In this document: piece after piece, positions 8,852 to 16,975 of the stretch
Numbering within the stretch: position 1 is the stretch's first letter
Layout: each line of letters begins with the position of its first letter
NCBI GenBank assembly: GCA_024763075.1
Contig: JANTGF010000011.1
Location: 16,364-80,363 of the forward strand
Source of the DNA: Bacteroidales bacterium
GTDB lineage: Bacteria > Bacteroidota > Bacteroidia > Bacteroidales > VadinHA17
DNA: 64,000 nt
Direction of reading: 5' to 3'
Program-made: the position numbers and the translations under genes
The notes under the pieces: model-generated
Told to the model about the DNA's origin: nothing
The model's database searches: none
Seen by the model: only the letters and a program-made list of their open reading frames with translations

Positions 8852-9229
8852 TTATTGTGGGTTAAGCAGCCATTTTTCGGCATCAGCATAATCTCTGAAA
8901 ACCATAATGTTCTGGGGTAAATTTGCTGAAAGATTTTGATACATTCGGCTCATCCCAAAGCCCAGATCAGTGGAGACAACTAAAGCCATCCGGGCATTTC
9001 CTCTTTCGGGATACTTTTTGCGGAGCTCGATCAAACGCATTTCGAAATCTGCATCAATATTCGTAAAATCCTGTTCCCTTACATCCCATAAAGTTCTGAT
9101 ATCCGGCGGATATTGGTCGGATTTCATGATGGTATTTAATGCGTTTTCATTTTCTTCAATGGTAATTAATCCTCGCATAATGCCAAACAAAGCATCTTTT
9201 TTCTTGTCGTAATATAATTCTACAGGCAT
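8852..9229 (-). CDS. Small SpoIIAA/STAS-like protein
   Basis: 125 residues, no signal peptide. The alternating strands and helices (YYDKKKDALFGIMRGLIT, LWDVREQDF, MALVVSTDLGFGMSRMYQ, IMVFRDYADAEKWL) match the SpoIIAA-like family, a STAS relative of about 120 residues common in proteobacteria and Bacteroidota. The ending, a Phe-Arg-Asp followed by a Trp-Leu helix, is the usual one for that family. The role is not established; lipid or anion binding in the cytosol has been suggested for STAS relatives. It stands alone between two spacers of about 100 bp. Confidence 0.65.
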   Translation of the reverse strand: MPVELYYDKKKDALFGIMRGLITIEENENALNTIMKSDQYPPDIRTLWDVREQDFTNIDADFEMRLIELRKKYPERGNARMALVVSTDLGFGMSRMYQNLSANLPQNIMVFRDYADAEKWLLNPQ

Positions 9230-9340
9230 AAAAAATAAGTCTTTAACTCAGATTTAATAATTCAATTCAGACTGACTGCAAAATTAGATTAAATTTTGAA
9301 TCTAAAGAATGAGGTTCGTCACCAAAAATGCATTTTCATA

Positions 9341-10462
9341 TCATTTCTTAATGATTACTTCTTCAGGGATATCATATTTATATAGTTCTATATACTTTCT
9401 CCAATGTTTGTAGATCTTTTTAATAATTTCAAGATCAACTTTATACGTGTTTTTCTTATAATGTTTGATGGATCTAAGAAATTCACTAAAATATTGCTCC
9501 ACTGATGAAAAGTCCTCTCTTAAAAGTGAGGAATATATTCTTCTGATCTCCTCTTCCGGTCTTTTTTCGAAATCTTCGTATTTGAGTTCTATCAGGTTTT
9601 GAGGTGGAATAAGGGATTTTTGTTCCTGATAATCATCCATTAATCTTATATAGACATCAAAAATGACCTTATTAATCAGTTCATTATCAATTTCCTGGAA
9701 AACCAAAGTGGGCAATAGATTTTTAAGAAAAAGCTGAGTGGATAGAAAAACGGCAACAGGGTTTCGGTAAATATAAATAAACCGGGCATCCGGATATAAT
9801 TTTAACAGGTATCTAATGCGGGCTGTGTTTACAGGGTTCTTAATAATTATTCTTTCACCTTTTGTATTGATAAGTGCTTTGTTAATTAAATTCTTGTATG
9901 ATCTGAACCATTTTCCCTTTTCTTTCCGGGTAAGGTTTTTATGGTGAATCCCTTCCTCATAAAAGCTGATATAATTTGTTGGGAAACTAAAAAAATTATA
10001 ATAAGAATAGGGTTGATAGTTTAAGAAAGCAAATTCATCCTCCTGTGGATAATTGACATTAAGTTCTAAATTATCCGATGGTCGTTTGCCTGGCATATTT
10101 CTTTTCATAAAAGTTTTGAAAAGCCATTTGCTTGTCAGATTATGCGGAAAAAGAGAATGATAAGTTGTTAAATATCCTGCTGAAGGATCCTGACAAAGCA
10201 TGTTGTGCAGCAGTGTGGTTCCACTTCTCCAATGACCCAGTATAAACAGGGGAGGTTTTTCCATTTTAAAATGCCGGAGTTTTCTGTAATAGTATATGAA
10301 ATCCAGCAGGTGAAAGGGAGTTGCAATCAATATGACTAGGGCTGTTAATACGATCCTTAAGGAATAGGCAGGGGACTTTTTTCCTTTTCTAAGAATTTTT
10401 AAATAATTGCCAAGTGTACTCCCTGATAAGGTGGATAATGGTGGAAATTTAAATTGACTCAT
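9341..10462 (-). CDS. Sulfotransferase family protein
   Basis: 373 residues. The PAPS 5'-phosphosulfate loop is GHWRSGTTLL (residues 76-85), and the 3'-phosphate-binding segment IYRNPVAVFLST follows about 145 residues later. Together with IKNPVNTARIRYLLKLYPDARFIYIYRNP these mark a bacterial PAPS-dependent sulfotransferase of the Sulfotransfer_3 type. A hydrophobic helix near residues 33-55 may attach it to the membrane. The family transfers sulfate from PAPS to a hydroxyl or amino group of a lipid, sugar or small molecule; in Bacteroidota sulfonolipid or sulfated glycan synthesis are options, but nothing in the neighbourhood tells which. The gene is transcribed alone. Confidence 0.85.
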   Translation of the reverse strand: MSQFKFPPLSTLSGSTLGNYLKILRKGKKSPAYSLRIVLTALVILIATPFHLLDFIYYYRKLRHFKMEKPPLFILGHWRSGTTLLHNMLCQDPSAGYLTTYHSLFPHNLTSKWLFKTFMKRNMPGKRPSDNLELNVNYPQEDEFAFLNYQPYSYYNFFSFPTNYISFYEEGIHHKNLTRKEKGKWFRSYKNLINKALINTKGERIIIKNPVNTARIRYLLKLYPDARFIYIYRNPVAVFLSTQLFLKNLLPTLVFQEIDNELINKVIFDVYIRLMDDYQEQKSLIPPQNLIELKYEDFEKRPEEEIRRIYSSLLREDFSSVEQYFSEFLRSIKHYKKNTYKVDLEIIKKIYKHWRKYIELYKYDIPEEVIIKK

Positions 10463-10639
10463 TTTAGAAGTAAAGAAAAAACTGTATTTAGTGCTTCTAA
10501 GTAAACTCTTGACTTTTCAAGTGGCTTCTAAGAGACACTATCTATATCAATACTTTCAATATACAGGACTTCAGACCTGATAGAAATAAGAACCCCGGAT
10601 CTGCTAAAAAAGAATTGCTATAATAAAAATGTAAAAAAT

Positions 10640-12181
10640 CTATAAGGGAATATTCCCGTGTTTCTTTGCAGGATTGGATAAGCTCTTATTTTGCGTCATT
10701 TCCAGTGCCTGTATAAGTTTTCTCCGTGTATCCCTGGGTAGTATTATTTCATCTATGTATCCAAAAGTTGCAGCCCTGTATGGGTTTGCAAAATTCTTTT
10801 TATACTCATCAACGTATTCCTTTTTATCTTCTTCTTTTTCAATCTTACTTTTGAAAAGAATATTTACCGCACCGTCGGGTCCCATAACGGCAATTTCCGC
10901 TGTAGGATAGGCAAAATTAACATCCGAACCTATGTGTTTACTGGACATAACACAATAAGCCCCGCCATATGCTTTCCGTGTAACAAGGGTGATTTTTGGA
11001 ACGGTGGCTTCAGAAAATGCATACAGCAGTTTTGCCCCGTGCTTGATAATTCCACCATATTCCTGGACAGTACCTGGCAGGAACCCGGGAACATCTTCAA
11101 AAGTTACAATTGGAATATTAAAAGCATCACAAAACCGGACAAAGCGAGCTGCCTTAACCGAAGCATTGATGTCGAGTACACCGGCTAATACAGCAGGTTG
11201 GTTGGCAACAATACCCACTGTTTTACCATTCATCCGGACATATCCAATAACGATATTTTGTGCATAATGGGGCATTATCTCAAAAAAGTAGTTATCGTCA
11301 GCTACGGAATGAATAATTTCTTTAATATCATAAGGTTTATTCGGGTCAGCGGGGACAATTTTCTGTAAATTTTCATCTACACGATCCGGAGAATCCATGG
11401 TGGGTACTTCCGGGGGATCTTCCATATTATTCGATGGAATAAAACTGAATAGTTCCCGGATCATCATCAGGGCCTGGTCATCATCATCGGCCATAAAATG
11501 AGCCACACCACTTTTCGAATTATGGGTAAGGGCACCACCCAGTTCTTCTTTGGTAACATTTTCGTGGGTTACGGACTTAATTACATCAGGTCCGGTTACA
11601 AACATATAACTGGTTTCCTTTACCATTAGAATAAAATCAGTGAGGGCAGGGGAATAGACTGCACCGCCTGCACTGGGTCCTAAAATAGCTGAGATCTGTG
11701 GGATCACGCCTGATGCCATAACGTTCCGGTAGAAAATATCTGCATATCCGGCCAGGCTTCTGACACCTTCCTGAATACGGGCTCCTCCCGAATCATTTAA
11801 CCCAATGACCGGAGCACCCATCTTCATGGCAAGATCCTGTATTTTAATGATTTTATCGGCATTACTTCTTGATAAACTTCCTCCGAAAACAGTAAAATCC
11901 TGGGCGAAAACATAAACCAGACGTCCGTCGATTTTACCATATCCTGTAATAAATCCATCTCCCGCAGGTCTGTTTTCAAACATATTGAAATCATGGTTAT
12001 GATGTTTTACCAGTTTATCCATTTCAACAAATGATCCTTCATCCAACAGGGTCTGGACTCGTTCCCGGGCAGTTTTCTTGCCTGCAGCGTGGTGCTTTTT
12101 AACTCTTGCTTCACCACCACCAATTTCTGCAGCTTTATTTTTTTCTTCGAATAAGCGATATTTTTCTTCTAAACTTGACAT
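10640..12181 (-). CDS. pccB: Acyl-CoA carboxylase carboxyltransferase subunit (propionyl-CoA carboxylase beta type)
   Basis: 513 residues from the ATG at 12181 (a TTG six bases earlier is not needed). The fold has two crotonase-like halves: the N half with [12 protein letters not shown] and the oxyanion [19 protein letters not shown], and the C half with [29 protein letters not shown] and the acyl-CoA loop [10 protein letters not shown]. These are typical of the propionyl-CoA carboxylase beta / methylmalonyl-CoA decarboxylase alpha group. Genes for a biotin carrier and a biotin carboxylase lie directly upstream in the same direction (71 and 20 bp gaps), so the complex carboxylates propionyl-CoA (or acetyl-CoA) using ATP. 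No membrane decarboxylase subunit is present, which argues against a sodium pump. The choice between propionyl and acetyl substrate is inferred. Confidence 0.85.
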   Translation of the reverse strand: MSSLEEKYRLFEEKNKAAEIGGGEARVKKHHAAGKKTARERVQTLLDEGSFVEMDKLVKHHNHDFNMFENRPAGDGFITGYGKIDGRLVYVFAQDFTVFGGSLSRSNADKIIKIQDLAMKMGAPVIGLNDSGGARIQEGVRSLAGYADIFYRNVMASGVIPQISAILGPSAGGAVYSPALTDFILMVKETSYMFVTGPDVIKSVTHENVTKEELGGALTHNSKSGVAHFMADDDDQALMMIRELFSFIPSNNMEDPPEVPTMDSPDRVDENLQKIVPADPNKPYDIKEIIHSVADDNYFFEIMPHYAQNIVIGYVRMNGKTVGIVANQPAVLAGVLDINASVKAARFVRFCDAFNIPIVTFEDVPGFLPGTVQEYGGIIKHGAKLLYAFSEATVPKITLVTRKAYGGAYCVMSSKHIGSDVNFAYPTAEIAVMGPDGAVNILFKSKIEKEEDKKEYVDEYKKNFANPYRAATFGYIDEIILPRDTRRKLIQALEMTQNKSLSNPAKKHGNIPL

Positions 12182-12252
12182 GATCAACAGGTTGTTTAAA
12201 TATTTTTTACTATTTCAGGATTTATTAAGATAAAATGTGAAAATTCAGGTTA

Positions 12253-12756
12253 TTATTCGATAATTATCAGCGGCTGGTTTCCATCAATGGTTGCCCCTTC
12301 CTCGGTTAATACCTTACTTATCACACCGGCATGTTTTGCTTTGTATTCACTTTCCATTTTCATGGCAGAAATGATGACCAGCGTCTGACCTGCTTCCACT
12401 TCCTCACCCTCTTCAACAAGTAATTTCACTATTTTCCCGGGCATGGGGGAGGAAATAACATTTGTGTCATCATCCACATCACCCTGTTTCCGGTTTTTCA
12501 TATATCTGGCTTCTGCATCTACCACTTCGCTCTGAAAATTCAGACAATGATGGAGGATTTCAAAAACTCTGGGGTTATCTTTTGAAGACACTTCCATTTC
12601 AATAGATTTTCCATTTATTATAAAGGAATAGGTGCCGGAGCCAATTTTTGCGTAATCCACCTCGTAGATTTTCCCATCCACTTCAGCCTTAATAAGATTC
12701 CCTTTTGTTTCCAGGATATTTACCTCGGCAATCCTGTCATCTAAATGAATTTCCAT
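12253..12756 (-). CDS. Biotin carboxyl carrier protein of acyl-CoA carboxylase
   Basis: 167 residues. The N-terminal 80 residues form a beta-rich adaptor of the kind that links carrier to carboxylase. A short hinge (DVDDDTNV) leads to a lipoyl/biotinyl domain (residues 100-167) with VISSPMPGKIVKLLV and the biotinylation motif AMKMES, in which Lys133 would carry biotin. It lies between the carboxyltransferase and biotin carboxylase genes and completes the three-subunit enzyme; biotin swings between the two active sites. The gap to the upstream carboxylase gene is 20 bp, so the mRNA is shared. Confidence 0.92.
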   Translation of the reverse strand: MEIHLDDRIAEVNILETKGNLIKAEVDGKIYEVDYAKIGSGTYSFIINGKSIEMEVSSKDNPRVFEILHHCLNFQSEVVDAEARYMKNRKQGDVDDDTNVISSPMPGKIVKLLVEEGEEVEAGQTLVIISAMKMESEYKAKHAGVISKVLTEEGATIDGNQPLIIIE

Positions 12757-12776
12757 ATATGAATTAGCTTAATTAT

Positions 12777-14315
12777 TTATAATCTTGTAGCGCTTATTTT
12801 TCTTCCAAAATCTTTCCAGGGGTTTTTTGATGATTTTCCGTTTTGTCCGTTTTGATCCCCGTTTTTTTCTTTTCTGACAAGTGTATATTCAAGCAGAGAG
12901 GCAATCATCGCCAGGTCTTCCAGTTGTTTGTTCCCATTCTCAGGGTCTTCCTGTTCTGTACATTGGGTTAGCAGTGTTTTTTCATTGTTGGCAATAAAAT
13001 GCGTATTGTACCTTCCTTCAGTAAATTCAGGGGTTTCCATAATGCGGCCCAGGAACGGAATAGAAGTCTTAATACCTGCAATCTGGTAATCGGACAAAGC
13101 TCTTTTCATCCGGATAATGGCTTCTTCCCTGTCTTTTCCCCAGGTGACAAGTTTGGATATCATGGGATCGTAAAACAGTGGAATTTCAAACCCGTCATAG
13201 ACATACCCATCATTGCGGACACCCATTCCCTGTGGTTCTGTGAGTTTTTTTATAAAACCTGGACTGGGCATAAAGTTATTTTCCGGATCTTCGGCGTAGA
13301 TTCTGCATTCAATGGCGTGACCTTTTTGCTGCAAATCCTTTTGTTTGTAACTGAGTTTTTCACCAGAGGCAATCAGTATTTGTTCTTTTACCAGATCGAC
13401 TCCTGTAACCATTTCGGTAATTGGATGTTCTACCTGCAGGCGGGTATTCATCTCCAGAAAATAATAATTCCGGTTGTCATCCACAAGAAATTCAATGGTT
13501 CCTGCGCCTTCATAATTTACTGCTTTTGCAGCAGCTACTGCCGCCTTGCCCATTTCTTCCCGCAATTCTGGAGTCATTAAGGGAGAGGGGGTCTCTTCCA
13601 CTACTTTTTGATGACGTCGCTGTACCGAGCATTCGCGCTCAAAAAGGTGGATGACATCTCCGTGTTTATCAGCCAGCACCTGAAATTCAATATGGTGAGG
13701 TGAGGAAATATATCTTTCAATATATACTGCATCATCGCCAAAAGCAGCACGGGCTTCCGATTGTGCAGTCTGGACAGCTGCCACCAGTTCATTTCTGTCA
13801 TTTACCAGCCTCATGCCTTTTCCTCCGCCACCGGCGGAAGCTTTCACCATGATAGGGAAACCAACTTCATCACCTACTTTAATGATTTGTTTCTCGTCCT
13901 CCAGTTTTTCCTGTGTGCCCGGAACGACCGGTACACCGGCTGCAATCATATTTTGTCTTGCGGTGATTTTATCACCCATGGTCTGAATGGCAAAAGAAGA
14001 TGGCCCGATAAACAGCATGCCTTCCTGTGCAATTCTGTCGGCAAATACGGCATTTTCCGAAAGAAAACCATAGCCCGGATGGATCGCATCTGCGCCTGAT
14101 TTTTTAGCAGCATCTATTACTTTATCAATAACGAGGTAACTTTCAGTGGAAGGGGAGGGTCCCAGATAATAAGCTTCATCGGCATATCTGACATGCATTG
14201 CTGTCCTGTCGGCATCAGAATATACAGCTACGGTAGAGATACCCATTTCCCTGCATGTGCGAATAACCCTGACAGCAATTTCCCCGCGGTTGGCAATTAA
14301 AATTTTTTTAATCAT
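12777..14315 (-). CDS. accC: Biotin carboxylase subunit of acyl-CoA carboxylase
   Basis: 512 residues from the ATG at 14315, chosen because the protein then begins MIKKILIANRGEIAVRVIRTC, the canonical start; an upstream in-frame ATG would add 35 residues unlike the family. Domains in order: pre-ATP-grasp (1-115), ATP-grasp with the glycine-rich KASAGGGGKGMR loop, the HHIEFQVL segment, EMNTRLQVEHPITEMVTG (metal ligands and catalytic residues), and the C-terminal biotin carboxylase domain. The last 60 residues, rich in charged and Asn/Gly residues, extend beyond the usual end near residue 450. The enzyme makes carboxybiotin from bicarbonate and ATP for the downstream carrier and carboxyltransferase. 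It is the first gene of the unit. Confidence 0.93.
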   Translation of the reverse strand: MIKKILIANRGEIAVRVIRTCREMGISTVAVYSDADRTAMHVRYADEAYYLGPSPSTESYLVIDKVIDAAKKSGADAIHPGYGFLSENAVFADRIAQEGMLFIGPSSFAIQTMGDKITARQNMIAAGVPVVPGTQEKLEDEKQIIKVGDEVGFPIMVKASAGGGGKGMRLVNDRNELVAAVQTAQSEARAAFGDDAVYIERYISSPHHIEFQVLADKHGDVIHLFERECSVQRRHQKVVEETPSPLMTPELREEMGKAAVAAAKAVNYEGAGTIEFLVDDNRNYYFLEMNTRLQVEHPITEMVTGVDLVKEQILIASGEKLSYKQKDLQQKGHAIECRIYAEDPENNFMPSPGFIKKLTEPQGMGVRNDGYVYDGFEIPLFYDPMISKLVTWGKDREEAIIRMKRALSDYQIAGIKTSIPFLGRIMETPEFTEGRYNTHFIANNEKTLLTQCTEQEDPENGNKQLEDLAMIASLLEYTLVRKEKNGDQNGQNGKSSKNPWKDFGRKISATRL

Positions 14316-14508
14316 ATGTTCCGCAATAGGTTTTATGCAAAGATAAAATAAATATTTTATGATTTTATGATAATTATCGTCTGAACGGATTAAAATATAT
14401 GATTTTAAGGTGTAAATCATAGATCCAGAATGAGTTATAAAAACTTCTGTTATATCCGGATTTTAAACGGGCACTGAAGTAGTCATTTTATTAACAATTG
14501 TTCATAAC

Positions 14509-14578
14509 TGATGTTGATATTATGTTTACATCAATCATGTAAAAAGTTTGGTTAGAATTACAAAAGCTATTATTTTTG
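14509..14578 (+). promoter_or_regulatory. Promoter with upstream palindrome for the structured RNA
   Basis: A near-perfect Bacteroidota promoter: TTTG (14547-14550), a 20-bp spacer, and TATTTTTG (14571-14578, exact TAnnTTTG). Transcription would start near 14585. Fourteen bases upstream of the -33 box is the inverted repeat TGATGT-N13-ACATCA (14509-14533), a possible operator. No coding region starts within a normal distance downstream. Confidence 0.7.
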
Positions 14579-14584
14579 TTTCAC

Positions 14585-15100
14585 CAGATGAGAGATAAAA
14601 GGCTGGCGTGAAACTTTCGCTGATAAGAACGGAACCTCACGGAACCGAACAAACTCAGCCTCTCATAAGTCAAGGTTTCAGAAATCCGGCTCATCTGTGT
14701 CAGCTTGAAGAAAGCAAGGAAACCAAAACCGGCAAGTCGAAAGACCGGAAGGTTCTGAGGACCGGCACAGAAGAAAAGGAAATCTAAAACACTGCAGAGG
14801 GTAGTTCTCACAGGTGAAGACGGAGAGGAGGAACCGGAAACGGCAACACCAAACCGGACTCAACTTCAGGAAGCATGAATCGCAAGACTCATAACTCCCG
14901 AAGGCCTGAAGCCAGGGCAGAGAATATAAGGCTTGCAAAAGCCGAAAGTTCAAAACCCAGAAGCCCGAGGGAACGCTTCTCCGGAAGCAGAACAAAGGCG
15001 GAAGTCAGAATAACTGTAATCTGGCATCATTTGAACTTACGGGTGAAAAATGGTGAGAATGGGAAATAATCTGAAAAGTTTATTTCCCATTTTTGTTTTT
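14585..15100 (+). ncRNA. Structured non-coding RNA of about 500 nt, family not recognised
   Basis: An exact promoter lies just upstream and a strong hairpin plus T-run closes the unit. The sequence between is purine-rich, more GC-rich than the spacers, and no frame gives a convincing protein. Helices I can trace: 14588-14593/14661-14666 continued by 14601-14604/14657-14660; 14674-14679/14719-14724; GTC-GAAA-GAC near 14736; CCG-GAAA-CGG near 14835; 14864-14870/14905-14911 (CTTCAGG/CCTGAAG) enclosing 14875-14878/14889-14892 with a GCAA loop; GGCTT-GCAA-AAGCC at 14930-14943; a long-range 9-bp pairing 14946-14954/15030-15038; and 14959-14964/14975-14980, which competes with a GCTTC-TCCG-GAAGC hairpin. 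Several loops are GNRA or UNCG tetraloops. It lacks the signatures of RNase P RNA, tmRNA, SRP RNA and group I/II introns as far as I can see. It lies between two minus-strand genes. Confidence 0.7.
15058..15100 (+). terminator. Intrinsic terminator of the structured RNA
   Basis: A 12-bp perfect stem, AATGGGAAATAA (15058-15069) with TTATTTCCCATT (15080-15091), closes a 10-nt loop and runs into TTTTTGTTTTT. This is a strong rho-independent terminator on the plus strand. Confidence 0.85.
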
Positions 15101-15116
15101 ATATCGGTTTGGAAAT

Positions 15117-15142
15117 AAAAAAAGCAGCCATACAGCTGCTTT
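15117..15142 (-). terminator. Intrinsic terminator after the cytochrome c gene
   Basis: On the minus strand AAAGCAGC (15142-15135), a 6-nt loop and GCTGCTTT (15128-15121) form an 8-bp stem that ends in a run of seven T. It lies 22 bases past the stop of the cytochrome c lipoprotein gene and closes the cbb3 transcription direction. It also separates that unit from the convergent RNA gene. Confidence 0.8.
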
Positions 15143-15164
15143 CCATTTTTTCTGAACCTTGATT

Positions 15165-15674
15165 TTACTGATCTCTGGGTTCAATTTTAATATCCTTGAT
15201 GTCATCCATGGTAAGCTCTCCCCAGCTATTACCGAAATTATTGATAACATAATTAATGACAGCCAGCGCTTCTTCCTTGGTATCCACCTGAGGAGTCATG
15301 GGTGCATTATAGGTTTGCCCGTTTACAACCATTTCTTCATGCGACCCATTTAGAGTTTGATGAATTCCTCTTTTAGGATCTTTTAAAAGATAATCGGATT
15401 GCGCAAGCGGGGGAAATGCCCCGGGTAATCCTTTGGCATCTGCCTGGTGACAAACAACACATTTTGTATCATAAATCTTTTTACCGGCAGCATACTTATC
15501 ATCCACATCTGCTGCTGTTTCAGTTGCTTCCTCAGTTGTTGTTTCAGTTGCTTCTTCTACAGCTTCACTCTTTTTTGAATTGTCCTCTTTTGGTGCTCCA
15601 CCTCCGCATGAGGCAAAGAAAAGAAGGACGCCAATAGTAATGGCACTCATTAAACTCAGACTTTTTTTGTTCAT
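15165..15674 (-). CDS. Cytochrome c lipoprotein
   Basis: 169 residues. The signal peptide ends in a lipobox (FFASC, Cys23). A linker of about 35 residues rich in Glu, Thr and Ala leads to a class I cytochrome c domain with CVVCH (residues 72-76) as the single heme site and a Met in NAPMTPQ near residue 125 as a probable sixth ligand. It is anchored to a membrane on the periplasmic side and would carry electrons to or within the cbb3 oxidase chain. It is the last gene of the cco locus, 43 bp after the TauE/SafE-like gene and just before a strong terminator. Confidence 0.88.
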   Translation of the reverse strand: MNKKSLSLMSAITIGVLLFFASCGGGAPKEDNSKKSEAVEEATETTTEEATETAADVDDKYAAGKKIYDTKCVVCHQADAKGLPGAFPPLAQSDYLLKDPKRGIHQTLNGSHEEMVVNGQTYNAPMTPQVDTKEEALAVINYVINNFGNSWGELTMDDIKDIKIEPRDQ

Positions 15675-15717
15675 TTTTATAGATTTTAAAGTTAAATAGA
15701 TTTTTATTTAGACAAAT

Positions 15718-16485
15718 TTAATATAATTTTTTGTAAGATTTCAAATCTGATCCTATAAAAATAGTTGCCGTTTCTTTTTTATGTTTCATTTGCATCTTTT
15801 CGTGCGGTTGCAACATCTGTTCTTTGGGACTTACATAGGGTATTCCAAGGGATAATCCCCTAAGTATAAATAATATACCAATTACAACCACAACCCAGGG
15901 GATGATTTTGTTAATTTTACTACGGAAGGGTCCCCTTACCAGGTTCCCGGCGATTGTAACAAATGCCAGCATTGGAATGGTGCCCAGACCGAAAAATACC
16001 ATGTACAATATCCCCAGGTTTACATCATTCGTATTAATGGCACCGGCAATGGCAATGTAAACCAGTCCGCACGGAAGCAAACCATTCAGTAATCCTATGA
16101 TGAGCAAAGAAGACAGGGATTGCATTTTGAATAATTTTCTGAATTTCCCCACAAATCTGCCAACATAAGCTGTAAAAAATGAGTCAAGGCTTACTCTGTT
16201 TCTGAAAATATACGGGAAAAGAACAGAAATAATCATAATTGATCCCATGAGAACCGATACAACTTTTTGAAAACCGGCAAGTTGAACTCCTTCGCCAATC
16301 AGTCCGAAAACGGCACCCAGAATACCATATGTAATTACTCTGCCGATATTATAAAGAAAAACACCGGAAAGCTTATATGTCAGGTTTTTCCGGGGAAGAG
16401 GAAGGGCAATGGCAATGGGGCCACACATTCCCACACAGTGGAAACTGCCTATGAGGCCAAGGGTAAGTGCAGTTATAAGTTCCAT
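15718..16485 (-). CDS. TauE/SafE-like membrane protein of the cbb3 oxidase locus
   Basis: 255 residues, about six to seven membrane segments. The N terminus TLGLIGSFHCVGMCGPIAIALPL carries the conserved His-Cys-x-Gly-Met-Cys-Gly-Pro motif of the SafE/UreH-like branch that occurs at the end of many cbb3 oxidase loci in Bacteroidota and epsilonproteobacteria. The second half repeats a Gly-Leu-Leu-Pro-Cys-Gly (NGLLPCGLVY) signature. The Cys/Met pairs suggest metal handling, plausibly copper for the oxidase, but the transported substrate is not known. It lies 15 bp after ccoH in the same unit. Confidence 0.75.
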   Translation of the reverse strand: MELITALTLGLIGSFHCVGMCGPIAIALPLPRKNLTYKLSGVFLYNIGRVITYGILGAVFGLIGEGVQLAGFQKVVSVLMGSIMIISVLFPYIFRNRVSLDSFFTAYVGRFVGKFRKLFKMQSLSSLLIIGLLNGLLPCGLVYIAIAGAINTNDVNLGILYMVFFGLGTIPMLAFVTIAGNLVRGPFRSKINKIIPWVVVVIGILFILRGLSLGIPYVSPKEQMLQPHEKMQMKHKKETATIFIGSDLKSYKKLY

Positions 16486-16500
16486 AATAAAGTTGAATGA

Positions 16501-16950
16501 TCAGGGTATATAAACAGATACTTCGTCATAAAAAGCGGTATCATTCATAATCCAGTCGGCTTTTAAAATGTATCGCCCGCTTACAAGACCTGAAGGATAG
16601 ACAAACTGAATACCCTGCTGGTTTACATTTACCGGAATTATTACATCTTTCCCTGCATCATCCGGTTTGTAAAAAACGAATTCACCGCTTGCCGTATTTC
16701 CTGTTCTCCAGGCAGGTAATTTAAGGATCAGAGAATCATTAACTATTTGTATGGAAATCTTTTCATTCAGAGCCCTTGCATGTCTTGTTTTTTCTATTTT
16801 CGTTTCGAACACTGTACTTTCAGGGTAATAATCGTCAGTCACCATATAAAATACTTTGCTTTTTGTTAAAAAAATTAGAAAGACATAAAAGGAAATAAAC
16901 AGAATGATAAAAAGCGTAATTCCGGTTCCCCAGTTAAATTTTATTTTCAT
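16501..16950 (-). CDS. ccoH: FixH/CcoH family protein for cbb3 oxidase assembly
   Basis: 149 residues. One N-terminal membrane helix (residues 8-30) is followed by a periplasmic beta-rich domain containing VTDDYYPESTVFE, which matches the usual FixH spacing of a Tyr-Tyr motif after the membrane helix. In the family this protein helps assemble or stabilise the cbb3 complex. It sits between ccoG (25 bp upstream) and the TauE/SafE-like gene, the standard order. No unusual features. Confidence 0.8.
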   Translation of the reverse strand: MKIKFNWGTGITLFIILFISFYVFLIFLTKSKVFYMVTDDYYPESTVFETKIEKTRHARALNEKISIQIVNDSLILKLPAWRTGNTASGEFVFYKPDDAGKDVIIPVNVNQQGIQFVYPSGLVSGRYILKADWIMNDTAFYDEVSVYIP

Positions 16951-16975
16951 TTTTTAAATTTTTAGCCGGTACATC

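Noticed and set aside
10640..14315. Sodium-pumping methylmalonyl-CoA decarboxylase
   Set aside because: The carboxyltransferase resembles MmdA, but a biotin carboxylase is present and no MmdB-like membrane subunit is found, so a carboxylase is the better call.
14581..15069. Open frames of 64-105 codons inside the RNA region on both strands
   Set aside because: Their translations are Arg/Ser/Phe-rich low-quality sequences with no family resemblance, they overlap on both strands, and promoter, helices and terminator fit an RNA better.
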